From the NCBI RefSeq assembly GCF_000407445.1, contig NZ_ASWB01000002.1, positions 806,001 to 870,000 of the forward strand: DNA of 64,000 nt. The letters run 5' to 3'. Below the pieces are notes generated by a model. That model was given only the letters and a program-made list of their open reading frames with translations, was not told the origin of the DNA and did no database searches. The position numbers and the translations under genes are program-made. Below, one piece after another: positions 53,580-62,308 of this stretch (position 1 is its first letter; the number at the start of each line of letters is the position of its first letter). The DNA comes from Enterococcus moraviensis ATCC BAA-383 (lineage in GTDB: Bacteria; Bacillota; Bacilli; Lactobacillales; Enterococcaceae).

Positions 53580-54104
53580 GTGATACGAGGTATTCCGATT
53601 GAAACAATCTATCTATATACATTGTTCATTTGTGCTGGAATTGCTGTTTTACTTGTGATTTTTGGGGATGTCTTTGATTTTGACGGACCGATCGACCCAA
53701 TGTTAGCTATTCCTTGGTTAGCATTTACTTCATTATTTGGCTACTTAGGAGAATATTTACTTGGGTGGAATCATTTAACACTATTTGTTGTTAGTGCAGT
53801 ATTAGCGTCTATTCTTGTATTTTTCTTAAACTTTTATCTACTTATGCCAATGAAAAATGCAGAATCGACCATTTCGATTTCAGAGAAAGATATGGAAGGG
53901 AATATAGCGACGGTTGTAACACCGATTCCCGTCAGTGGAATGGGTGAAATCCAATTGAAAAGTGTCACAGGATCGATCAGCCGACCAGCTGCTTTCTATG
54001 CACCGCAAGAGCAACCAATCGAATGCGGGGCGCAAGTCTTAATCATTGAGATCAAAGAACGGGTTTGTTATGTAGTTCCTTACAAAGGAAGTTTACAATT
54101 ATAA
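53580..54104 (+). CDS. NfeD-like membrane protein (YuaF type)
   Basis: A 174-residue membrane protein: two or three hydrophobic segments (about 8-30, 45-70, 75-98) and a C-terminal NfeD-type OB-fold (about 105-174; GNIATVVTPIPVSGMGEI, then CGAQVLIIEI). In Bacillus the homologue YuaF is encoded beside flotillin FloT and works with it in membrane microdomains. GTG start at 53580 after GGAAAGGAAGTGAG; an upstream TTG is unlikely. Followed after 21 bases by floT. Confidence 0.85.
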   Translation: MIRGIPIETIYLYTLFICAGIAVLLVIFGDVFDFDGPIDPMLAIPWLAFTSLFGYLGEYLLGWNHLTLFVVSAVLASILVFFLNFYLLMPMKNAESTISISEKDMEGNIATVVTPIPVSGMGEIQLKSVTGSISRPAAFYAPQEQPIECGAQVLIIEIKERVCYVVPYKGSLQL

Positions 54105-54125
54105 AAAAAGAAGGAGTAGATGAAG

Positions 54126-55604
54126 ATGGAGTTAGGGATTTTAGGACCAATTGTTTTAGTTGTATTCATTTTACTGATGATGTTGATTGTCTTTATTTCA
54201 AAATATCAAACAGCAAAACCAGATGAAGCATTGATTATTAGTGGGAGTTACTTAGGAAACAAAAATGTACATGCCGATGAGCGTGGCAATAAAATAAAAA
54301 TCGTTCGTGGTGGCGGAGCATTTGTGCTACCAGTCTTCCAACGTTCAAATCGTATTAGCTTGTTATCAAGTAAGTTGGATGTTTCAACGCCTGAGGTTTA
54401 TACAGAACAAGGAGTTCCAGTGATGTGTGATGGTACTTCGATTATCAAAATTGGCTCATCCGTTGAAGAAATTGCGACAGCTGCAGAGCAATTCTTAGGT
54501 AAAACACGAGAAGAACTTGAAAATGAAGCGCGAGAAGTATTAGAAGGACATTTACGCTCGATCTTAGGATCAATGACTGTTGAAGAAATTTATCAAAACC
54601 GTGATAAATTTAGCCAAAGCGTACAAGAAGTTGCCAGTGTAGATTTAGCTAAAATGGGTCTGATCATTGTATCCTTCACGATCAAAGAAGTGCGCGATAA
54701 AAATGGTTATTTAGATTCCCTAGGTAAACCAAGGATCGCTCAAGTAAAACGTGATGCAGACATCGCTGAAGCAGAAGCATGGAAAGAAACACGTATCAAA
54801 AAAGCCGAAGCAGAAAAAGAGTCACAACAAGCAGAATTACAACGTCAAACTGAAATCGCAGAAGCGTCAAAAGAAAAAGAATTAAAACTAGCAACCTATA
54901 AAGAAGCACAAGATATCGCAAAAGCAAAAGCTGACCAAGCCTACAATTTAGAGACAGCTAAAGCCCAACAAGAAGTTATTGCACAAGAGATGGAAGTTAA
55001 AGTCATCGAGCGTCAAAAACAAATCGAGTTGGAAGAAAAAGAAATCGTTCGTCGTGAAAAACAATACGATTCAGAAGTGAAGAAAAAAGCGGATGCGGAC
55101 CGTTATGCGAAAGAGCAAGAAGCTTTAGCACAAAAAGCCCGTGAAGTGGCCGAAGCCGAAGCTGAACGTTTCCGTGTAGAATCCTTAGCAGAAGCAGAAG
55201 CCAATCAAACACGTCTTGCAGGTCAAGCTGAAGCAGAGTCGATTTTAGCGCGTGGTGCTGCCGAAGCCGAAGCGAAACAAAAAATCGCCGATGCTTTCAA
55301 GGAATATGGCGAAGCAGCTGTGTTGAGTATGGTTATGGAAATGTTACCGCAATTAATGAAAGAAGCTGCGCAACCACTTAGCAATATTGATAAAATTTCA
55401 GTTGTTGATACAGGTGGCGGTGGTGAAAATGCGGGAGCAAACCGTATCACAAACTACGCTACAAACTTATTAGCAGGAACACAAGAAACATTAAAAGAAA
55501 CAACAGGCTTAGATGTTAAAGAATTGATCGAAAACTTCTCTAAAAAAGGAACAAACAGTAATGTGAATTTTTATGGTGAAGATACATCTAGCGATAAAGA
55601 ATAA
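54126..55604 (+). CDS. floT: Flotillin (SPFH scaffold protein)
   Basis: Membrane microdomain scaffold. 492 residues: N-terminal membrane-entering helix (about 3-25), SPFH domain (about 30-200; TVEEIYQNRDKFSQSVQEVA), then a long Glu/Ala/Lys/Gln flotillin coiled coil with many AEAEA and KAEAEKE repeats (about 205-400), and a C-terminal tail. The second ATG (54126) is chosen because GAAGGAG is 9 bases before it; the ATG at 54120 is only 3 bases away. Operon with the NfeD-like gene, as in the Bacillus yuaF-floT pair. Confidence 0.93.
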   Translation: MELGILGPIVLVVFILLMMLIVFISKYQTAKPDEALIISGSYLGNKNVHADERGNKIKIVRGGGAFVLPVFQRSNRISLLSSKLDVSTPEVYTEQGVPVMCDGTSIIKIGSSVEEIATAAEQFLGKTREELENEAREVLEGHLRSILGSMTVEEIYQNRDKFSQSVQEVASVDLAKMGLIIVSFTIKEVRDKNGYLDSLGKPRIAQVKRDADIAEAEAWKETRIKKAEAEKESQQAELQRQTEIAEASKEKELKLATYKEAQDIAKAKADQAYNLETAKAQQEVIAQEMEVKVIERQKQIELEEKEIVRREKQYDSEVKKKADADRYAKEQEALAQKAREVAEAEAERFRVESLAEAEANQTRLAGQAEAESILARGAAEAEAKQKIADAFKEYGEAAVLSMVMEMLPQLMKEAAQPLSNIDKISVVDTGGGGENAGANRITNYATNLLAGTQETLKETTGLDVKELIENFSKKGTNSNVNFYGEDTSSDKE

Positions 55605-55605
55605 T

Positions 55606-55648
55606 AAAAAGTGGCTAAAATCGTGTATGATTTTAGCCACTTCTTTTA
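55606..55648. terminator. Terminator between floT and the convergent FUSC gene
   Basis: AAGTGGCTAAAA pairs with TTTTAGCCACTT, then CTTTTA; also A-rich on the other side. Confidence 0.9.
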
Positions 55649-56254
55649 CTTTTTACTCTCAGTATGTTCTTTTTCTATCTCTGCTTGTTTTTGTACTTTC
55701 TTTTTGAGCTCCTCTAATTCCTTTTCTTTTTTTGCAAGCTCAGCTAAATCTTCATCAATTTCATGCTTTTCTTCAATTGGTTTAGGTTTAAAGAAAAAAT
55801 TCAGCCCGATTCCAATAAACGTTCCGATAAATGTATCAATCACTCTTGAGAGTGCAAAGTAAAACGATTCCCCCTGTGGGATACTTAAAGAAATCAGTAA
55901 TAGCGTTGCGATTGCTGAGATGATCCCAGAATTGTTGTTCATACCGTCAGAAATAACGATTACGATGATTACCAAAAAGGGAAGGAAAAACAATTCTACC
56001 AAAAAATCATTAGAAAAAAGATCCTTCACTAAAAAGTACACGATAGCTAAACCGCCACCTAAAGTATTTCCGAGAATTCGAGATTTACCAAAAGTCAGAC
56101 TAGTTGTTAAATCTTGTCGTAGTGAAAAAACAGCAGCGAGTGCTGCAATCATCGGAGCACCTCTATCAAGTACTTTAAATAAAATGATACATAACATAAC
56201 GGCTAATGCCGTTTTTAATGTCCGCATACCTAAACGAAAAGGACCGACTTCCAT
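55646..56254 (-). CDS. FUSC-type aromatic acid exporter family protein (short form)
   Basis: A 202-residue membrane protein of the aromatic acid exporter (FUSC/ArAE, DUF939) family. Start LGMRTLKTALAVMLCIILFK is the family pattern; five or six membrane helices (about 10-150), then a highly charged coiled-coil tail of Lys/Glu repeats (about 160-202). Substrate unknown. AGGAGAG precedes the ATG. Divergent from a longer paralogue at 56371; the two share the same N-terminal pattern (G-x-R-T-x-K-T-A). Confidence 0.82.
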   Translation of the reverse strand: MEVGPFRLGMRTLKTALAVMLCIILFKVLDRGAPMIAALAAVFSLRQDLTTSLTFGKSRILGNTLGGGLAIVYFLVKDLFSNDFLVELFFLPFLVIIVIVISDGMNNNSGIISAIATLLLISLSIPQGESFYFALSRVIDTFIGTFIGIGLNFFFKPKPIEEKHEIDEDLAELAKKEKELEELKKKVQKQAEIEKEHTESKK

Positions 56255-56370
56255 GAGCTTTCTCTCCTATAATCAACATTTAATCAGTTTTCTATTTAAT
56301 CATAACCGAAATAGAGGTAAAATTACTAGTATTAAAACAAAAGATTAATCATTTTATGAGGAGCAGTCAA

Positions 56371-57330
56371 ATGAAAATTGGATTACGAACAGTCAAAACC
56401 GCCGTAAGTGCAACGTTATCAATGATCGTTGCAGGAAGTTTAGGTTTATTATACCCAGCTTCTGCTGGAATCATTTCTGTTTTGAGCGTTACGAATACGA
56501 AAAAAACATCTTTATTAACTGGATTGTATCGCTTACTTTCTTTAGCATTGGCTACGTTTATTGCCTATGTTTGTTTTACGCTATTTGGCTTTAATGCGAT
56601 TGCTTTTGGTGTTTACTTACTTTTATTTATTCCCAGTGCTGTCTACTTTAAACTTTCAGACGGAATTGTCGTAAGTTCAGTTTTGGTGACACAATATTTA
56701 GTGGAACAAGACTTATCATGGATAATCATCGGAAATGAATTTTTATTAATGACGATAGGCGTTGGGTTTGCGTTATTGATGAATCTTTATATGCCGGATA
56801 CTGAAAAACGTCTAAAAGAAGACCAAGAAGTGATAGAGACGATGTTTCGTAAAATTTTAAACAATATGGCAGCGTATCTGAATCAACACATTAAAGAACG
56901 AAATCTATTTGAAAAATGTAATGATTTAAAAGCCTTTATTCGGACAGGTGAGAATTGGGCAAAAAATCATGCAGAAAATCAACTGATGTCCTCTAATCAT
57001 TATTATATCGAGTATTTTACAATGCGACGGTTACAAAGTAACAGCTTAAAAGATATGTTGCGAATTTTAGAAAATATCACAGTTGAGCCAGAACAAGTTG
57101 GGAATATTCAAGAGTTATTATTATATACTGCTGAAACTTTTGCAGAAAATAATGACGGACAGGACATTTTAGATCGAATTGATCAAGTATATGAAGTATA
57201 TCGTAAAAAAGAATTACCGAAAACAAGAGAAGAATTTGAAAATCGAGCGCAGTTATTTCAGTTTTTACAACTATTTCAATCCTTTATAGAAATCAAAGCT
57301 GAATTTGCAAAACATCAAAATGAAAAATAG
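56371..57330 (+). CDS. FUSC-type aromatic acid exporter family protein with C-terminal domain
   Basis: A 319-residue membrane protein of the aromatic acid exporter (ArAE) family. Six helices in the first 135 residues (start MKIGLRTVKTAVSATLSMIV), then a soluble helical C-terminal domain (about 150-319) as in the YqjA type. ATG 56371 follows GAGGAG; the upstream ATG at 56356 includes that site. Divergent from the shorter paralogue, with only 116 bases between starts. Substrate unknown. Confidence 0.85.
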   Translation: MKIGLRTVKTAVSATLSMIVAGSLGLLYPASAGIISVLSVTNTKKTSLLTGLYRLLSLALATFIAYVCFTLFGFNAIAFGVYLLLFIPSAVYFKLSDGIVVSSVLVTQYLVEQDLSWIIIGNEFLLMTIGVGFALLMNLYMPDTEKRLKEDQEVIETMFRKILNNMAAYLNQHIKERNLFEKCNDLKAFIRTGENWAKNHAENQLMSSNHYYIEYFTMRRLQSNSLKDMLRILENITVEPEQVGNIQELLLYTAETFAENNDGQDILDRIDQVYEVYRKKELPKTREEFENRAQLFQFLQLFQSFIEIKAEFAKHQNEK

Positions 57331-57501
57331 ACGTTCGTAGTAGAAAAAGTATAAAGGAAATATTAAAGTTTCGTTACGGAATTCAAAATACCTAGTATTT
57401 GTAAAATCAAGGTGCTATACTTTCTTCAAGTTAAAAAAAGACGTTCTCTTAATTTGTAAAAATAAAAATGTTAACTCTTTAAAAAGGTGGAACCAGAATT
57501 A

Positions 57502-58005
57502 ATGACTGAAAAATGGCGTGCAGATCAAGAATATATGTCTTATGTGGAAGATTTACTGGAAACTGAAGAAGTACAGCGTCTAGGGAACTATACGCAACAT
57601 GTTCATTCAACTCGTTTAGATCATTCAATCAGTGTTTCTTATAATAGTTATAAATTAGCTAAACGATGGAATGGCGATGCAAGAGCAACTGCTCGCGCTG
57701 GATTACTACATGATCTGTTCTACTACGATTGGCGTACAACTAAGTTCGACGAAGGATCTCATGCATATATGCATCCAAGAATTGCGGTAAAAAATGCGGA
57801 GAAACTAACGGAACTATCAGATTTAGAACGTGATATCATTATTAAGCATATGTGGGGTGCAACAATTGCGCCGCCTAAGTACAAAGAAAGTTACATTGTT
57901 ACTATGGTCGATAAATATTGTGCTGTCAAAGAAGCGTCAGAGCCAATGACCAATTCTCTAAAAGCCAAATGGCGTCAATATTTTCCAAGAAAACAATCTG
58001 TATAA
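57502..58005 (+). CDS. HD-domain phosphohydrolase-like protein
   Basis: A 167-residue HD-superfamily protein. The metal ligands are visible: HVHSTRLDHSISVSY with the first His, GLLHDLFYYDW with the HD pair, and a later His in IIKHMWG. Length and layout match small uncharacterised HD hydrolases of Firmicutes; substrate unknown, possibly a nucleotide. ATG 57502 lies 11 bases after AAGGTGG; GTG 57487 is inside that site. Single gene. Confidence 0.88.
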   Translation: MTEKWRADQEYMSYVEDLLETEEVQRLGNYTQHVHSTRLDHSISVSYNSYKLAKRWNGDARATARAGLLHDLFYYDWRTTKFDEGSHAYMHPRIAVKNAEKLTELSDLERDIIIKHMWGATIAPPKYKESYIVTMVDKYCAVKEASEPMTNSLKAKWRQYFPRKQSV

Positions 58006-58038
58006 AAAAACGATCCTCGTATGAGGATCGTTTTTTTA
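58004..58038. terminator. Bidirectional terminator
   Basis: AAAAAAACGATCCTC GTAT GAGGATCGTTTTTTT, a perfect stem with A- and T-runs, between the HD gene and the convergent MATE gene. Confidence 0.95.
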
Positions 58039-59406
58039 TAAGGATGAAATCTTTGAGGATGTACTCATTTGCTCATAGTCTAATTTTTTTAATCTTTTTA
58101 TTGATTTAAAATAAGAAGCCAGTAAAACAATCACCGAACCTGCCCAAGCAAGAGGGGAAGCTAAAGCGGCACCAACAAATCCTAATGAAGCAGTCAAAAA
58201 GATTGCAGCAAATGAACGCATAACTAATTCCATAATTCCAGCTAAAGTAGGAATAACGCTTTGGCCAAGCCCTTGTAACGTATAGCGAAGAATAAATAAA
58301 ATTGCAAGCAACCAATACATACTTCCATTAACGTTAAAATACGTTTGTGAAAGATTCAGAACCTCTGTTTCTTTCCCGCTAATGAAAAGAGTTACCAAAT
58401 TTTGACCAAATAATACCACGATGCCTCCTGCCAAGAGACTAAACCCAATGCTCATTGCTAAACATTGATTCACCCCTTGGAGAATCCGCTTGTATTTTTT
58501 TGCGCCATAGTTTTGTGCTGTAAAAGTTGCCATTGCAATACCAAATGACATCATTGGTTGGGTTGCAAATTGCTCGATTTTTCCAGCTGCGGCTTGAGCT
58601 GCAACGACGTCTGTCCCTAAACTGTTTAATGCCGCTTGTAAAATGATCGCACCAATCGCAATGATCGAAGATTGAAAAGCCATTGGTAAAGCAATAGCTA
58701 AATGCGCTCGAAATTCTTGTTTATCAAGTGAGAAATCTTTTTTTCGTAATTGAAGATTCGGTATTTTTCTGCGAATATAAATTACACACAAAATACTTGA
58801 GACGATTTGTGCTGTAACAGTCGCAACACCAGCACCAGCAACCCCCATATGGAAATTGATGATTAAAATCAAGTCTAATACAACATTAATAATACTAGCG
58901 ATAATCAAAAATAACAAAGGCGTTCGACTATCTCCTAAAGCACGAATCACGTTTGATAGTAGATTAAATGCCATTGCACCAAAAATTCCGAAAAAAATAA
59001 TCGAGATAAAAATCTGAGCATCATCAATTATTTCTGGTGGCGTTTGCATAATTAGCAACATCGGTCGAACGAAAATCAAACTCAACACAGTCAAAATAAT
59101 TGTTACGATCCCGCTGATGATAATCCCAGTAGCAAAACTCTTTTTCACCCCACGATAATCTTGTCCGCCAAATCGTTGTGAGGTTAGGATAGAAAGTCCC
59201 GCTGTCAAACCTTGTGCAAAACCGATAATCAAAAATGTAATACTTCCAGTTGAACCAACTGCAGCTAAAGCATCTTTTCCTAAAGTTTGACCAACAATGA
59301 TCATATCCGCCATATTATAAAATTGTTGGAATAAATTGCCGATCAATAATGGAATCGTAAAGAAAAAAATTAGTTTAGCAGGGTTACCATGTGTTAATTC
59401 TTTCAA
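58036..59406 (-). CDS. MATE-family efflux transporter
   Basis: Multidrug/toxic-compound extrusion transporter, 456 residues, about 12 membrane helices in two homologous halves. Family start KELTHGNPAKLIFFFTIPLL and NLFQQFYNMADMIIVGQ. The TTG start at 59406 is best: GAAAGGA lies 8 bases upstream, while the ATG three codons earlier abuts that site. Substrate unknown. Single gene with a long leader of about 100 or more bases. Confidence 0.92.
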   Translation of the reverse strand: MKELTHGNPAKLIFFFTIPLLIGNLFQQFYNMADMIIVGQTLGKDALAAVGSTGSITFLIIGFAQGLTAGLSILTSQRFGGQDYRGVKKSFATGIIISGIVTIILTVLSLIFVRPMLLIMQTPPEIIDDAQIFISIIFFGIFGAMAFNLLSNVIRALGDSRTPLLFLIIASIINVVLDLILIINFHMGVAGAGVATVTAQIVSSILCVIYIRRKIPNLQLRKKDFSLDKQEFRAHLAIALPMAFQSSIIAIGAIILQAALNSLGTDVVAAQAAAGKIEQFATQPMMSFGIAMATFTAQNYGAKKYKRILQGVNQCLAMSIGFSLLAGGIVVLFGQNLVTLFISGKETEVLNLSQTYFNVNGSMYWLLAILFILRYTLQGLGQSVIPTLAGIMELVMRSFAAIFLTASLGFVGAALASPLAWAGSVIVLLASYFKSIKRLKKLDYEQMSTSSKISSL

Positions 59407-59724
59407 TGAAAACATCCTTTCATTTTGAGAGAATAATTCTTTGAACAAATTCCCTCAGCAGTTCTAACAAAAAAACAATTGTATAGTAATAGAAAGACGA
59501 AAGAAAAATAATAAAAATTTCCTATTTATAGTAGCATAAACGAGGTCATTTGCAAGTGCTTTATTCATGTAAATGAAAATTTCTTTTAAAGAGTCATTTT
59601 GATAGATTTAATTGAGAAGCTCTCATTTTTTTCTCGTTTCTTTTCGCAAAAATTGTTATAATTGACCAGCATGGATTTTAGAAGTGGAATGAAAGACGAA
59701 TTGATGTAAAGAGAAGGGGATGAA
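59407..59724. other. Divergent promoter region of MATE and ClC genes
   Basis: About 320 AT-rich bases. A forward extended -10 (TGTTATAAT, 59654-59662) serves the ClC gene. On the minus strand a TATACAAT near 59480 may be the MATE promoter. No gene or strong hairpin is seen. Confidence 0.5.
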
Positions 59725-60996
59725 ATGGTGGAGCGTAAATTGAAAACCCCCATAAAAATCTGCGTATATATGATGAAGTGGTTCCTGATTACTTTATTGA
59801 TTGGACTAATAATGGGGACTTTATCGGCATTTTTTTTGAAAAGTTTAGAGCTAGTAACACAAATCAGAGTAGATAACCCATTTTTGATACTCTTACTGCC
59901 ATTTAGTGGTGCTATTTTTGCTTTCTTATATAAAAAGTACGGTAAAAATGCCATTCGTGGAAACAATCTAGTCATCGATCAGGCAAATGGAGAACAAGAG
60001 AATATCCCATTGCGACTCATTCCATTGACGTTATTTGGAACAATCACGACTCATTTGTTCGGCGGATCTGTTGGCCGTGAAGGAACGGCGGTTCAAATGG
60101 GGGGAGCTGTTTCAGATGCAGTAGGTAGGATTTTCCAACTAGACAAAGTGGAACGAGAAATAGTTATTATCAGCGGAATTAGTGCAGGATTTAGTTCAGT
60201 TTTTGGTACCCCTTTAGCCGGAACGATTTTTGGGTTAGAAGTTCTAATAATCGGGCGGCTCAGATCAGACGGGTTATTTCCTAGTTTTTTTGCGGCATTT
60301 TTTGCAAATTTTGTTACAGAGTCATTTGGTGTGACGCATACACATTATAATATGGGGCAAATACCGACATGGTCACTTTCTTTGTTTCTTAAATTAATGA
60401 TTGCAGGTGTTTGTTTCGGTTTAGTAGGGTGGTTATTTAGTCGTTCAGTCGTTTGGATCAAAAAAATATATGCAAATTGGGTTGAAAATATCGTATTGCG
60501 CAATTTTATTGGTGGAATAATAGTAATAGCATTTGTGTTTATTTTGCAAACTCAACGGTATCTCGGACTAAGTTTACCTTTGCTAACTGACGCTTTTAAT
60601 GGAGAGAATCATTGGTTTGATTTTATCGGAAAACTATTTTTTACAGTGTTATCACTTGGTGCAGGGTATCAAGGTGGAGAAGTAACACCGTTATTTGAAA
60701 TAGGTGCGACTTTAGGTGGAAGCTTGGCATTGTTACTCCATGTATCTATTCCATTTTTAGCAGGATTAGGTTTTATTGGCGTTTTCTCAGGAGCTACGAA
60801 TACACCTATTGCTTGTTTTATCATGGGGATTGAATTGTTCGGGAGTGATGCGGCATTATTTTTCTTTATGATTTGCTTAATCAGTTATATGTGTTCAGGA
60901 AATGCTGGGATTTATTCTGCGCAAAAAGTAGAGAGAGAAAAAGGGGTTTTGTTTTTACCTGTTTTAACAAATTGGCAAAATAAGAAAAGAAACTAG
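59725..60996 (+). CDS. ClC-family chloride channel/antiporter
   Basis: A 423-residue ClC protein with about 12 membrane segments. Signature motifs: GGSVGREGTAVQMGG (the GxxGREGP-type filter region, with Thr-Ala instead of Pro) and GSGIP-like positions are altered; GAGYQGGEVTPLFEIGA is the C-terminal GxFxP-type region. The missing Pro and the lack of CBS domains place it with bacterial short ClCs, some of which carry fluoride or other anions, so the ion cannot be told. Ribosome binding site AAGGGG before ATG 59725. Confidence 0.9.
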   Translation: MVERKLKTPIKICVYMMKWFLITLLIGLIMGTLSAFFLKSLELVTQIRVDNPFLILLLPFSGAIFAFLYKKYGKNAIRGNNLVIDQANGEQENIPLRLIPLTLFGTITTHLFGGSVGREGTAVQMGGAVSDAVGRIFQLDKVEREIVIISGISAGFSSVFGTPLAGTIFGLEVLIIGRLRSDGLFPSFFAAFFANFVTESFGVTHTHYNMGQIPTWSLSLFLKLMIAGVCFGLVGWLFSRSVVWIKKIYANWVENIVLRNFIGGIIVIAFVFILQTQRYLGLSLPLLTDAFNGENHWFDFIGKLFFTVLSLGAGYQGGEVTPLFEIGATLGGSLALLLHVSIPFLAGLGFIGVFSGATNTPIACFIMGIELFGSDAALFFFMICLISYMCSGNAGIYSAQKVEREKGVLFLPVLTNWQNKKRN

Positions 60997-61031
60997 CAGA
61001 CTTATGATAAACTAGAGAATGAGGTGAAGAC

Positions 61032-61310
61032 ATGAAAGATTATCAATATCCTTTAGACTTAGACTGGACAACAGATGAGATGGTGATAGTTACCAATCTA
61101 TGGTCAGCAGTAGAACAAGCAAATGAAACAGGGATCGATACAAAAGTCTTTTTGAGTACGTATAAACAATTCAAAACGGTAGTGAAAAGCATTGGTGAAG
61201 AAAAGCGTTTAGGAAATGAGTTTCAAAAAGCATCTGGGTACTCGTTGTATCGAACACTTCAACAAGCAAAAAAACAAGAGTCAGGCAGATTGAAGCTAGG
61301 AGCTGATTAA
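61032..61310 (+). CDS. UPF0223 family protein
   Basis: A 92-residue protein of the UPF0223 (YktA) family, seen from YPLDLDWTTDEMVIVTNLW and YSLYRTLQQAK. Function unknown, helical, cytoplasmic. GAGGTGAAGAC precedes the ATG. It is followed after one base by the inositol-phosphatase-family gene, the same neighbour order as yktA-yktC in Bacillus. Confidence 0.9.
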   Translation: MKDYQYPLDLDWTTDEMVIVTNLWSAVEQANETGIDTKVFLSTYKQFKTVVKSIGEEKRLGNEFQKASGYSLYRTLQQAKKQESGRLKLGAD

Positions 61311-61311
61311 A

Positions 61312-62088
61312 TTGACTTCTCAAAAAATGATAGTAGAAATTCAAGAATGGTTAAAGGAAGCAGCTGCATTTATCCGTGTCAGTCTTGCTAATAAAGTTAC
61401 AGTGTCTCAAAAGTCTAACAGAACTGATTTAGTCACAAATATCGATGAAGAAACGCAAACTTTTTTGATTAAGAAAATCAATAAGTATTATCCAAATGAT
61501 TCTATTTTAGCTGAAGAAAAAGGATTCGATACGATCGAGTCACTTGATGGGAGAGTTTGGATCATTGACCCAATTGACGGCACAATGAATTTTGTAATGG
61601 AACAAGAAAACTTTTGCATCATGATTGCTGTGTATGAAAATGGTGTGGGGAAATTGGGCTTTATCTATGATGTCATGAAAGACGAGCTATATTGGGGAGG
61701 CAAAGATCTAGGAGTTTTTGTAAATGATCAAAAGTTGCAACAGCCCAAAGATCGTGCTTTGTCAGATGGTTTGATAGGTATGAATGCCTATATGTATGGA
61801 AAAAACATTTACGCAGCTGGTGAAATTGGTCATGCAAGTATGGGCATCAGAGTTAGTGGATGTGCTGGCATCGAGTTGATTGCGATGCTTAAAGGAAATC
61901 ATATTGGCTATATTTCTAATTTAAGTCCTTGGGATTACGCAGCGGGGTTAGTCTTGATAGAAGAGTTCGGCTTTAAGTACTCTGATATAGAAGGAAAACC
62001 ATTAACTTTTAGCAAACGTGAATACTTTTTGGCAGCTTCACCAACTGCATATACTCAGATTCAAAACGATTTTGTTCACAAATCATGA
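61312..62088 (+). CDS. Inositol monophosphatase family protein
   Basis: Mg-dependent phosphatase of the inositol monophosphatase/SuhB family, 258 residues. Metal-binding motifs: ILAEEKG (Glu), IDPIDGTMNF (residues about 84-93) and the C-terminal WDYAAGLVLIEEFG. The natural substrate in Firmicutes is uncertain (inositol phosphate, NADP or other small phosphates). TTG start after GGAGC, one base after the UPF0223 stop, so translated together. Confidence 0.92.
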   Translation: MTSQKMIVEIQEWLKEAAAFIRVSLANKVTVSQKSNRTDLVTNIDEETQTFLIKKINKYYPNDSILAEEKGFDTIESLDGRVWIIDPIDGTMNFVMEQENFCIMIAVYENGVGKLGFIYDVMKDELYWGGKDLGVFVNDQKLQQPKDRALSDGLIGMNAYMYGKNIYAAGEIGHASMGIRVSGCAGIELIAMLKGNHIGYISNLSPWDYAAGLVLIEEFGFKYSDIEGKPLTFSKREYFLAASPTAYTQIQNDFVHKS

Positions 62089-62104
62089 GAAATCACCTAA
62101 ATAT

Positions 62105-62156
62105 ACAGTAAGAAAAAAGCAATATTTTAACTGAAAACGTTGCTTTTTTTCTGTAA
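62105..62156 (+). terminator. Terminator after the inositol-phosphatase-family gene
   Basis: AAAAAAGCAA pairs with TTGCTTTTTT inside an outer ACAG/CTGT pairing. Confidence 0.85.
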
Positions 62157-62242
62157 ATGTGTTATTTTTTCAAAAAAAGGCAATAAAATATGAAGTTTTC
62201 ACAACTTTTGAAAGCTTTAGACTATATTTCATGAAAAAGATT

Positions 62243-62251
62243 TGGTATAAT
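62243..62251 (+). promoter_or_regulatory. Extended -10 promoter of typA
   Basis: TGGTATAAT (extended -10), about 58 bases before the TTG start of typA. Confidence 0.6.
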
Positions 62252-62308
62252 AAACAGTCGGATTTAATGAACAAGTGACGTAAGGCAAAAGGATAAGGAG
62301 CAATTACA

